A stretch of DNA of 51,278 nt, taken from contig SFQY01000009.1 in the NCBI GenBank assembly GCA_004562395.1, forward strand, positions 1 through 51,278, given 5' to 3'. Below the pieces are notes generated by a model. That model saw only the letters and a program-made list of their open reading frames with translations, did not search any database and was not told where the DNA came from. Shown here piece by piece: positions 33,647 to 40,702 of this stretch (position 1 is the stretch's first letter; the number at the start of each line of letters is the position of its first letter). This DNA comes from a bacterium (GTDB lineage Bacteria; Bacillota; Clostridia; Oscillospirales; Oscillospiraceae). The position numbers and the translations under genes are program-made.

Positions 33647-33763
33647 CTGTAGGGCGGGGGCTTGCTCCCGCCGGGCAGGTGAGATACGGAATCTGCCGCG
33701 TCAAACGCAAATATGTATAACCATAGGTGCGTCGGCGGGGGCAAGCCCCCGCCCTACGTTGGG
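33647..33763. repeat. Module A, two-hairpin copy without outer repeats
   Basis: Two inverted GGGCGGGGGCTTG / CAAGCCCCCGCCC hairpins at 33650-33682 and 33731-33757 around an unrelated 50-bp spacer (AGATACGGAATCTGCCGCG). The flanking TGTAGGG/CCTACG arms pair with each other. It is a bare core: no outer repeat is seen on either side. The rest of 33510-33835 shows nothing. Confidence 0.8.
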
Positions 33764-33835
33764 TGCGATATGAAATCATGGGTGCGAGCATAAACGGTCC
33801 TTTTCCAAGATCCCCATTTACTCCGTTTCTCAATA

Positions 33836-33864
33836 TTGCAATCCCTTGACAGGTGTGCTACAAT
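33836..33864 (+). promoter_or_regulatory. proS promoter
   Basis: -35 TTGCAA (33836-33841), 17-bp spacer, -10 TACAAT (33859-33864). A tempting TTGACA lies only 7 bp before the -10 and cannot serve as its -35. No T-box is visible between here and the gene. Confidence 0.78.
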
Positions 33865-33905
33865 GAGGAAACGAGCTTTGGAATAAACCGGAGAGGATGA
33901 AAAAT

Positions 33906-35342
33906 ATGGCAAAAGACAAGAAGGTCGAACAGATCACGGACATGGAGGTTGACTTTGCCCAGTGGTTTACCGACGTGTGCAAAAAGGCTCAGCTCATTGA
34001 TTACTCGTCCATTAAGGGCATATTCATCTACCGCCCCTACGGCTACGCCATCTGGGAAAACATTCAGCACATCCTGGACGCGGAGTTCAAGAAGGTGGGG
34101 GTGCAGAACGTCTACATGCCCATGCTGATCCCCGAAAGCCTGCTGCAGAAGGAGAAGGACCACGTGGAGGGCTTCGCCCCGGAGTGCGCCTGGGTCACCA
34201 TGGGCGGCAGCGAGAAGCTGGAGGAGCGCTACTGCATCCGGCCCACCTCTGAGACACTGTTCTGCGAGCATTTCGCTCAGGTCATCCAGTCCCACCGGGA
34301 TCTGCCCCTGAAGTACAACCAGTGGTGCAGCGTCCTTCGCTGGGAGAAAACCTCCCGTCCCTTCCTGCGCCACCGGGAATTTTTGTGGCAGGAGGGCCAC
34401 ACCATGCACGCCACCGCGGAGGAAGCCCGGGACTTCACCGAGCAGATGCTGAACATCTACGCCGACTTCTGCGAGAACGTGCTGGCCATGCCCGTCACCC
34501 GGGGCCAGAAGACCGACAAGGAGAAGTTCAACGGCGCCGAGGCCACCTACACCATCGAGTGCATGATGCACGACCGCAAGGCCCTGCAGGCGGGCACCTC
34601 CCACTATTTCGGCGACGGCTTCGCCAAGGCCTTTGACATCACCTTCACCGACAAGAACAACCAGCGGGTCAACCCCCATCAGACCTCCTGGGGCGTGTCC
34701 ACCCGGCTCATCGGCGGCATCATCATGACCCACGGCGACAACAACGGCCTGGTGCTGCCCCCCAAGGTGGCTCCCATCCAGGTGGTGATCCTGCCTGTGG
34801 CCCAGCACAAGCCCGGCGTCCTGGAGGCAGCCGACGGCCTGAAGAAGCGGCTGGAGAAGGCCGGCTTCCGGGTCAAGGTGGACGATTCCGACAACTCCAT
34901 GGGCTGGAAGTGCGCCGAGTACGAGATGAAGGGCGTGCCCCTGCGGGTGGAGTGCGGCCCCCGGGATCTGGAGAACGGCCAGTGCGTACTGGTCCGCCGC
35001 ACCGACCGGGAGAAGACCGTGGTGAAGCTGGAGGAGCTGGAAGCCGCTGTGGCGCAGCAGCTGGAGCTGGTCCACAAGGGTATGTATGACCGGGCCAAGA
35101 AGAATCTGGACGAGCACATCTACGAGGCCCGGACCCTGGAGGAGGCAAAGCAGCTGCAGGAAGCAAACGGCGGCTTTGTCAAGACCATGTGGTGCGGCAG
35201 CGAGGAGTGCGAGCTGAAGATGAAGGAGGTCGCCGGCATGTCTTCCCGCTGCATCCCCTTCCAGCAGGAGCATCTGGCCGACACCTGCCCCTGCTGCGGC
35301 AGACCCGCGAAGAAAATGGTCTACTGGGGCGTGGCCTATTAA
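33906..35342 (+). CDS. proS: Prolyl-tRNA synthetase, archaeal/eukaryote-like type
   Basis: A 478-residue class II synthetase of the short ProS type that lacks the YbaK-like insertion. Motif 1 region GYAIWENIQHILD, motif 2 RPTSETLFCEHFAQ / RWEKTSRPFLRHREFLWQEGH, motif 3 GGIIMTHGDNNGLVLPP. An anticodon-binding domain follows, then a C-terminal zinc-type domain with Cys (CGSEEC, CPCCG) ending WGVAY. Start: the GGAGAGG site ends just before the ATG at 33897, so the ATG at 33906 (MAKDKK) is better spaced. Own promoter and terminator. Confidence 0.95.
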   Translation: MAKDKKVEQITDMEVDFAQWFTDVCKKAQLIDYSSIKGIFIYRPYGYAIWENIQHILDAEFKKVGVQNVYMPMLIPESLLQKEKDHVEGFAPECAWVTMGGSEKLEERYCIRPTSETLFCEHFAQVIQSHRDLPLKYNQWCSVLRWEKTSRPFLRHREFLWQEGHTMHATAEEARDFTEQMLNIYADFCENVLAMPVTRGQKTDKEKFNGAEATYTIECMMHDRKALQAGTSHYFGDGFAKAFDITFTDKNNQRVNPHQTSWGVSTRLIGGIIMTHGDNNGLVLPPKVAPIQVVILPVAQHKPGVLEAADGLKKRLEKAGFRVKVDDSDNSMGWKCAEYEMKGVPLRVECGPRDLENGQCVLVRRTDREKTVVKLEELEAAVAQQLELVHKGMYDRAKKNLDEHIYEARTLEEAKQLQEANGGFVKTMWCGSEECELKMKEVAGMSSRCIPFQQEHLADTCPCCGRPAKKMVYWGVAY

Positions 35343-35403
35343 AATGCAAAATGATAAACGCAAAAATGCGAAATGATAAATGCAAGAATGCAAAATGATA
35401 AAT
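35343..35403 (+). repeat. Short AT-rich tandem repeat after proS
   Basis: Three imperfect copies of AAAATGATAAATGCAA-type units directly after the proS stop. No coding or known regulatory content. Confidence 0.65.
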
Positions 35404-35409
35404 TCCTAA

Positions 35410-35441
35410 GAAAACAGGTCTGCGAAAGCAGGCCTGTTTCC
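35410..35441 (+). terminator. proS terminator
   Basis: AAACAGGTCTGC / GCAGGCCTGTTT pair around a GAAA tetraloop, with CCCGGGGCTTTTGG following. Confidence 0.75.
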
Positions 35442-35504
35442 CGGGGCTTTTGGTTTACATAATTGTCGCAAGCATCAAACGCCGATCCCGAAAGTGACCG
35501 TCCC

Positions 35505-35605
35505 CCCCCCGCGTAGGGGCATACACTATGGTATGATTGCCACCGGCAATCATAAAGATTTTTGATTCGCTGCGCGGAGCACCACCCTCGCGGTCGCCCC
35601 TACGC
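35505..35605. repeat. Module E, complete copy
   Basis: GCGTAGGGGCATACACTATG, the hairpin GATTGCCACCGGCAATC, GATTCGCTGCGCGGAGCACC, then CCTCGCGGTCGCCCCTACGC. The two ends (GCGTAGGGGC and GCCCCTACGC) are perfect inverted repeats, so the whole 100-bp unit can fold back. Similar copies are at 31752 and 43555, with fragments at 9660, 21688, 27525 and 36178. Confidence 0.82.
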
Positions 35606-35656
35606 GGAGTGCGTCTGTGATTGAGATAAACGGTCATTTCCCAAAAAGGAGAATAC

Positions 35657-36166
35657 ATGGAACGAATTTTGATCATCGGCTGCTCCGGCAGCGGGAAATC
35701 CACCCTGGCCAGGGCGCTGGGGGAAAAGCTGGCGCTGCCGGTGGTGCATCTGGACCAGCTGTGGTGGCAGGAGGGCTGGGAAAACGTCAGCCGGGAGGAA
35801 TTTGACCGGCGGCTCCAGGCGGTTCTGGACCGGCCCCAATGGATCATCGACGGCAACTACAGCCGGACCATCCCCCAGCGGCTGGCCCGGTGCGACACCA
35901 TCCTTTACCTGGACTTTAACCGCTGGCAATGCCTCTGGGGCATGTTCCAGCGGGTGATCCGCAATTACGGCCGGGTCCGCCCCGACATGGGCCCCGGCTG
36001 CCCGGAGCGCTTCGACCCGGAGTTCGTGAAATGGATCTGGAACTTCAACCGGGAAAACCGGGTCCGCAACTACACCTGGCTGGCCCAGGCCCGGCACGCC
36101 CGGACCCTGGTGCTGAAAAACCGCAAAGAGGTCAACGCCTTCCTGGCCTCCCTCCCCCACCCCTGA
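35657..36166 (+). CDS. P-loop kinase, FlaR/adenylate-kinase-like
   Basis: 169 residues: Walker A GCSGSGKST (8-16), HLDQLWWQEGWENV, and RPQWIIDGNYSRTIPQRLARCDTILYLD. This is the group often named topology modulation protein (FlaR); the substrate is not known. SD AAGGAG at good spacing. It stands alone between two repeat elements. Confidence 0.82.
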   Translation: MERILIIGCSGSGKSTLARALGEKLALPVVHLDQLWWQEGWENVSREEFDRRLQAVLDRPQWIIDGNYSRTIPQRLARCDTILYLDFNRWQCLWGMFQRVIRNYGRVRPDMGPGCPERFDPEFVKWIWNFNRENRVRNYTWLAQARHARTLVLKNRKEVNAFLASLPHP

Positions 36167-36177
36167 CCCTTGCCGTC

Positions 36178-36590
36178 CCCCCGTCGCCAAAGGCGCGGGA
36201 AACGCAGATATGAGATATCAGAGATAAGATGTGGTATCCCCTTCGGGGATGTTTTTGAAATTCAGTGCTTCCCGGCTTTCCTCAGCTGCCAGATAAATTG
36301 GAATTTGGCGGGATGCTGAGCAAGACCTTCCCCCGAGGGGGAAGGTGCCCCAGTGCGCACACTGGGGCGGATGAGGGGCTTACGTACCGAAAAGCTCCAC
36401 CGCATCGAGTCAGAAGAACAACGTCGAACCTTTCCTCTTTTCCCATTCCCGCTGAGGAAATCTCCACGTTTCCCCTCATCCGTCACGGCTTCGCCGTGCC
36501 ACCTTCCCCCGAGGGGGAAGGTCTTGCTCAGCATCTCTGCAAACACCTATTTATCGGGCAGCTGAGCAAAACCGATATGAACATTGAAAA
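36178..36590. repeat. Nested composite element: E fragment-D-outer repeat-B2-outer repeat
   Basis: E tail (CGTCGCCAAAGGCGCGGGAA) at 36180, D at 36205-36252, left outer repeat at 36266-36316 (CCCGGCTTTCCTCAGCTGCC, AAATTGGAATTTG), B2 core with the 100-bp centre (36375-36480) and GCCCCAGTGCGCACACTGGG, right outer repeat at 36540-36585 (CACCTATTTATCGGGCAGCT, CCGATATG). It lies immediately before the tRNA promoter. Confidence 0.87.
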
Positions 36591-36606
36591 AAATCGAAAT
36601 TGGCCC

Positions 36607-36635
36607 TTTACAAACCGGAGAATTTCTGATATAAT
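36607..36635 (+). promoter_or_regulatory. tRNA-Asp promoter
   Basis: -35 TTTACA (36607-36612), 17-bp spacer, -10 TATAAT (36630-36635), 14 bp before the tRNA 5' end. Confidence 0.88.
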
Positions 36636-36649
36636 CTATTTTGCTATCC

Positions 36650-36726
36650 GGCCCGGTGGTGCAGTCGGTTAGCACGCCAGCCTGTCACGCTGGAGGTCGA
36701 CGGTTCGAGTCCGTTCCGGGTCGCCA
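36650..36726 (+). tRNA. tRNA-Asp (anticodon GTC)
   Basis: A 77-nt cloverleaf. Acceptor GGCCCGG pairs with CCGGGTC (one G-U), D arm with AGTCGGTTAGC, anticodon loop CTGTCAC giving GTC, variable loop AGGTC, T arm GACGG-TTCGAGT-CCGTT, discriminator G and an encoded CCA. The single tRNA has its own promoter and terminator. Confidence 0.96.
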
Positions 36727-36728
36727 AA

Positions 36729-36764
36729 ATCCATTCTCCCCTTCGGGAGGATGGATTTTTTTGT
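36729..36764 (+). terminator. tRNA-Asp terminator
   Basis: AATCCATTCTCCC pairs with GGGAGGATGGATT around a CTTC loop and runs into TTTTTTT. Confidence 0.9.
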
Positions 36765-36766
36765 TT

Positions 36767-36990
36767 TGTGCTTATCGGCTTTGCTCAGCTAAATGATCGT
36801 TTAGCGGCCCAACGGCCCCCTCTGACGAGGGGGCTGTCAGCGAAGCTGACTGGGGGAGAGAAAGCCTGAAAGCTTTCGCATTCCTGGTGCTCCCTCATCA
36901 GAGGGAGCCTTGTACGTTCACAGCAACCATCGCAGCATAAACGATCACTTACGACTTTACTGAGTCAACCCGATAAGCATGTTTTGTTTC
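36767..36990. repeat. Module H composite repeat with outer repeats
   Basis: Left outer repeat TTTGTGCTTATCGGCTTTGC, then AAATGATCGTTTA. Core: GGCCCCCTCTGACGAGGGGG, CTGTCAGCGAAGCTGACTGG, CTGAAAGCTTTCGCATTCC, CTCCCTCATCAGAGGGAGCC. Right side: TAAACGATCACTTACGAC and GACTCAGT..CCCGATAAGCAT inverted at 36938-36980. It carries the same ends as the A and B elements around a third core, and it abuts the next element at about 36965. Confidence 0.8.
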
Positions 36991-37310
36991 GTGCCCATCG
37001 CCCTTGCTCCGCTGCTCTATAAATTGGAATTTGACCGGATGTACCGTAGGGCGGGGGCTCGCCCCCGCCGAAACGTATCGATTTTGGATATTTTGGTTGA
37101 ATGGAAGCCGTTCAAAATGGGGACCGGGCGGCGGGGTCATGACCCCGCCCTACGGTATGAACGGACCTTTTTCCGTTCAACATACCGATCGAAAACTTGC
37201 AACGGATCGGCGGGGGCGAGCCCCCGCCCTACGGTGCATCCATAGCGACGGCACAAACCTACAAACATCTATTTCCCGGACAGCTGGGGAAACCGGCTTC
37301 TGACGGCTTT
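36962..37310. repeat. Composite element: outer repeats + module A
   Basis: A degenerate left outer repeat (36966-37036, ending TAAATTGGAATTTGACCGGA) leads into three module A hairpins at about 37045, 37130 and 37210: cores GCTCGC, TCATGA and GCGAGC, each with matching arms. Right outer repeat at 37258-37305 (AACATCTATTTCCCGGACAG, GGGGAAACCGG). The spacers are the same two types as at 3281 and 27666. Confidence 0.85.
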
Positions 37311-37449
37311 TGTCCGGCATGGGATGCTGAGTGCCGCCTTTTCCCTTTTTTTCCAGCATTTTCCCAAAAAAATCCCCGGCCCCCTCTTCCCTTTTCCCAC
37401 AGGCCGGGGTATAATATTATGTAAACAAGCAAAAAACAGGAGTAAGGCT

Positions 37450-38901
37450 ATGAACAAACACAAAGGGCTGCGGATTCTACTGGGCGTTCTGGGAGGGCTT
37501 GCGCTGCTGGCGGCGGGGGTCTGGGGGCTGCTGTTCCGGGTGAACCGCTTTACCATCCTTCTCACCCCTCTGGGGCAGGCGGAAACCATATTGGAATACG
37601 GCCAGGAATACCGGGAGCCCGGGGCCGGAGCGGTCCTCACCGGGACCCTGCTGTGGAAGGAGGGCATCCCCCTGGAAAATCCGGACATCCGGATCTCCGG
37701 AGAGGTGAACCCCCGGGTGCTGGGCCGCTACGAGGTGGACTACCGACTGGATTTTCTGGGCTGCCATGCCCAGGCCCGGCGGCGTGTCACCGTGGTGGAC
37801 ACCCAATGCCCCGTGATCACCCTGAAGGAGGACCCCCAGGATACCCCCCTCCGGCCCGGCGCCTACCTGGAGCCCGGCTTCACCGCCACGGACAACTATG
37901 ACGGCGACATCACCGACCGGGTGATCTGTCAGCAGGAAAAGGGCGTCATCCGCTACGCGGTGGTGGATTCCTCCGGAAATCCCGCCTATGCCCAGCGGGA
38001 GATCCCCTTCTTCGACCCGGACCCCCCGGAAATTGTCCTGGAGGGGGGCGAAACCCTCGTCATATCCGTGGGCTCCTTCTACCGGGAGCCGGGGTACCGG
38101 GCCACCGATGAGGTGGACGGGGACCTGACGGACCGGGTGACGGTGGCCGGAGAGGTGGACTGGCTCACCCCCGGCACCTATCCCATCACCTACACCGTTG
38201 CCGACGGCTGGGAGAACGTGGCCAGCGTCACCCGGGAGGTTCGGGTGGAGGCCCAGCCCCGGCCGGAGATCCTCTGGCCCGGCCGGAAAACCATCTATCT
38301 GACCTTCGACGACGGCCCCGGCCCCTACACCGGGCAGCTTCTGGACGTGCTGGACCGCTACGGCGTCAAGGCCACCTTCTTCGTCACCGATTCCGGCTAT
38401 GACGATATGATGGCTCAGATCGTCCGCCGGGGCCACAGCATCGGCATCCACACCGTCACCCACGACTACGGCCAGATCTATTCCAGCCCCGAGGCCTATT
38501 TTGACGACCTGCACCGGATGCAGGACATCATCTACGAGAACACCGGAGTCCGCACCACCCTGATGCGCTTCCCCGGCGGCAGCTCCAACACCGTCAGCGG
38601 GGAGAGCTGCCAGGGGGTGATGACGGTGCTGTCCGAGGCGGTCCAGGACGCGGGGTTCCAGTACTTTGACTGGAACGTGGACAGCGACGACGCCGGCAGC
38701 GCCAGAAAGGCGAAAACCGTCTACGACAATGTGGTGGAGGGCATCCGGCAGACCGGCGTCTCCCTGGTGCTGCAGCACGATATCCACCCCTACAGCGTGG
38801 AGGCGGTGGAGGACATCCTCCAATGGGGCCTGAACAACGGCTACACCTTCGCCCCCCTGACCCAAAACAGCCCCGGCTTCCACCACGGGGTGAATAACTG
38901 A
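37450..38901 (+). CDS. Membrane-anchored polysaccharide deacetylase with Ig-like domains
   Basis: 483 residues: N-terminal membrane helix (about 7-28), then two or three bacterial Ig-like (DUF5011-type) domains (GYRATDEVDGDLTDRVTV and GFTATDNYDGDITDRVIC repeat each other), and a C-terminal NodB deacetylase: LTFDDGPGPYTG (metal Asp), HSIGIHTVTHDY (His ligands), RFPGGSSN, LVLQHDIHPYS. It probably trims acetyl groups from peptidoglycan or another wall glycan outside the cell. The start is the ATG at 37450 with AGGAG. A TATAAT lies at 37410-37415 but its -35 is poor. Confidence 0.92.
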   Translation: MNKHKGLRILLGVLGGLALLAAGVWGLLFRVNRFTILLTPLGQAETILEYGQEYREPGAGAVLTGTLLWKEGIPLENPDIRISGEVNPRVLGRYEVDYRLDFLGCHAQARRRVTVVDTQCPVITLKEDPQDTPLRPGAYLEPGFTATDNYDGDITDRVICQQEKGVIRYAVVDSSGNPAYAQREIPFFDPDPPEIVLEGGETLVISVGSFYREPGYRATDEVDGDLTDRVTVAGEVDWLTPGTYPITYTVADGWENVASVTREVRVEAQPRPEILWPGRKTIYLTFDDGPGPYTGQLLDVLDRYGVKATFFVTDSGYDDMMAQIVRRGHSIGIHTVTHDYGQIYSSPEAYFDDLHRMQDIIYENTGVRTTLMRFPGGSSNTVSGESCQGVMTVLSEAVQDAGFQYFDWNVDSDDAGSARKAKTVYDNVVEGIRQTGVSLVLQHDIHPYSVEAVEDILQWGLNNGYTFAPLTQNSPGFHHGVNN

Positions 38902-38914
38902 CAGGGATATTCCA

Positions 38915-39150
38915 GTTCACTCAGCTAAATGATCGTTTATCGTACGAATGCGCGATGGTTCCACCAGAGTGGGATGCACACCAAAGGCTTCTCCTTGAGG
39001 AGAAGCTGTCTCGCGAAGCGAGACTGATGTGGTGTTACCGCGGCACGTTTTCGCCGAAATGTCTCGATCATCGTAACTGTGTACCGCACACCACATCCGC
39101 CCCAGTGTGCGCACTGGGGCACCTTCTCCTCAAGGAGAAGGCTTAAGCGT
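38915..39150. repeat. Module C repeat
   Basis: CTCAGCTAAATGATCGTTTA, CGATGGTTCCACC, CTTCTCCTTGAGGAGAAG, TCTCGCGAAGCGAGA, a centre with GCACGTTTTCGCCGAAATGT, GTGTACCGCACACCACATCC, GCCCCAGTGTGCGCACTGGG, CTTCTCCTCAAGGAGAAGG. Same orientation as 13502. The right outer arm is lost. Confidence 0.8.
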
Positions 39151-39214
39151 ATTCCACAAAGTGGTTATCGGGTGTTATCTGCAAAGCTAAAAAATGATAG
39201 GAATTATGGAACCA

Positions 39215-39325
39215 ACGTAGGGCGGGGGCTTGCCCCGCCAGCGGTAAAACGATGGGTATTCGCATTGGTGCCGGCAAATTCGTAACTGCCTGCTGCACGG
39301 CGGGGGCAAGCCCCCGCCCTACCCT
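39215..39325. repeat. Module A, divergent two-hairpin copy
   Basis: GTAGGGCGGGGGCTTGCCCC at 39217 and CGGGGGCAAGCCCCCGCCCT at 39300 face each other around a unique 60-bp spacer. A decayed right outer repeat (AAAACCGATAACCACAATTG) follows at 39352. Confidence 0.75.
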
Positions 39326-39437
39326 GTGGGTGAAACGATACGCTGCTTACGAAAACCGATAACCACAATTGGAATTTGCTGCGTTCCCACATCCTGCAAA
39401 TTTCAATGGATCCTTTTCCTCCCATCTTCCCATTCAA

Positions 39438-39668
39438 AAAGGGGCTGTCTCACTAAAGTTAAAATGCACAAATAAAAGAACTGTCATTGCGAACCAGTGA
39501 CCGCAGTCACTGGTGTGGCAATCCGTATCCCTCTTGAAATGTTCAGATTACTGGCATTTTTAAGGAGAACGGATTCCCACGCCAGTGTGTGCACTGGCTC
39601 GGAATGACAGTTTTTTCTTTCCCTTTGTGCTATTTAACGAAATGATTTCTTAGTGAGACAGCACCTTT
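39438..39668. mobile_element. MITE-like element with GCTGTCTCACTAA ends
   Basis: About 230 bp. The ends AGGGGCTGTCTCACTAA (39439 on) and its inverse TTAGTGAGACAGCACCTTT (39647 on) are inverted repeats with one internal mismatch; GGCTGTCTCA-type ends are common on DDE-transposase insertion sequences. Inside is a second inverted pair (CTGTCATTGCGAACCAGTG / CACTGGCTCGGAATGACAG). There is no coding capacity, so it is non-autonomous. It sits just after the XRE-cupin stop codon. Confidence 0.78.
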
Positions 39669-39681
39669 CTGCATTTGCGTA

Positions 39682-40236
39682 TCAAAAGGAAGGGGGCGTG
39701 ATGGCGAAAATCACCTGGACGACGGTCTGGGTCCGGTTGTGCCAGACGTGGGGGGTTTTGGGCGGAATGCGAACACTGTCCCCCGGATGCATGACCAGTG
39801 ACGTGCCGCCGGCCTCCAGAATGACCTCCTCCCCCTCCTGCATAAAGGCCACCTCTTCGCCGATATGGCTGTGGGCATCCCGGTAGGAGCTCATCCCAGC
39901 GGGAATGATCATCATGCAGAACTCGATATTCCCCTTTGTATCCGGGGTCAGCAGCTCATAGCGGATATCCGGCTCGCTTTTGGAGCCGATGGTCAGCCGG
40001 TCCTGGGGCCGGACCACGGGGGTTTCCTTCGGTTCCTCCTGAAAAAACATGTAAAGGGGAGTTTCCAGGCTGTCGGCAATGGACCGTAGGGTGTTGATGG
40101 ACGGGTTGACCTGATCGTTCTCGATCTGGCTCAGCATGGACGGGGTGATCTCCGCCATGGCCGCGGCCTTCCGCACGGACAGGCCCAGGCCCATACGAAT
40201 GCTCTGAATTTTTTTACCGATGCTCATCTCGCTCAA
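39682..40236 (-). CDS. XRE-cupin transcriptional regulator of the D-amino-acid module
   Basis: 184 residues: N-terminal HTH_3 (GKKIQSIRMGLGLSVRKAAAMAEITPSMLSQIENDQVNPSINTL) and a C-terminal cupin (AHSHIGEEVAFMQEGEEVIL, MHPGDSVRIPPKTPHVWHN) that probably senses a small ligand. The likely start is the TTG at 40236, 7 bases after TTGGAGG; the ATG at 40227 is the alternative. It is the last gene on the minus strand after dsdA but has its own promoter and terminator boundary. Regulation of the adjacent D-amino-acid genes is inferred from position and from a shared promoter motif. Confidence 0.87.
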   Translation of the reverse strand: MSEMSIGKKIQSIRMGLGLSVRKAAAMAEITPSMLSQIENDQVNPSINTLRSIADSLETPLYMFFQEEPKETPVVRPQDRLTIGSKSEPDIRYELLTPDTKGNIEFCMMIIPAGMSSYRDAHSHIGEEVAFMQEGEEVILEAGGTSLVMHPGDSVRIPPKTPHVWHNRTQTVVQVIFAITPPSF

Positions 40237-40304
40237 GGGGATGCCTCCAAATATAAGCGGCACGTTCCCCCAGCCGGGATGCGAAAGTGCCTGCCAGTTA
40301 ATCT

Positions 40305-40530
40305 TTTGTGCTGATCGGCTTTCCTCAGCCGCTCGGGAAATTGGTGTTTGCAGAGATGTTCCGTAGGGCTTATGTCATGACCCCGCCGACCAGGTTCCGA
40401 TTTTTGACCAGGGAGCATTCAACGGAATTACCCGGAAATCGTTACGTTTCGGCGGGGTCATGACATAAGCCCTACGACCCCGTCAAATTCCAATTTCCCG
40501 GGCGGCTGAGGAAAACCAATATGCACATCC
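40305..40530. repeat. Composite element (outer repeats + module A) inside the regulator's 5' leader
   Basis: Left outer repeat TTGTGCTGATCGGCTTTCCT at 40305, AATTGGTGTTTGCAGAGATG; module A with hairpins TAGGGCTTATGTCATGACCC and GGGGTCATGACATAAGCCCT at about 40363 and 40450; right outer repeat at 40484-40523. It lies between the XRE-cupin promoter and its start codon, so it is part of the mRNA leader. Confidence 0.86.
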
Positions 40531-40607
40531 TCTTTTCTATTCCGCCGCAGGTGTCAGCCATCCCCCGGGACGGTTTCCGGAGGTGACTGAATTCTCAGCA
40601 TTTTTCT

Positions 40608-40636
40608 ATATTACCATCCAAAAATGACAAAGTCAA
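40608..40636 (-). promoter_or_regulatory. Promoter of the XRE-cupin gene
   Basis: Minus strand: -35 TTGACT (40636-40631), 17-bp spacer, -10 TAATAT (40613-40608). ATAGAAAAATG overlaps the start region and recurs upstream of the deacylase promoter. Confidence 0.85.
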
Positions 40637-40650
40637 TTCTTTTCCTTAAG

Positions 40651-40690
40651 CAAAAATGAGGAGCGGCATTTTCATGCCGCTCCCCTGGGT
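40651..40690 (-). terminator. dsdA terminator
   Basis: Minus strand GAGCGGCATG / CATGCCGCTC-type stem with an AAA loop (40686-40659) then CATTTTTGC. It follows the dsdA stop by about 15 bp and separates it from the regulator promoter. Confidence 0.9.
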
Positions 40691-40702
40691 AAAATATCGG
40701 TA

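Noticed and set aside
33848..33864. TTGACA at 33846-33851 as -35 for proS
   Set aside because: It is only 7 bp from the TACAAT; the TTGCAA at 33836 gives the correct 17-bp spacing.
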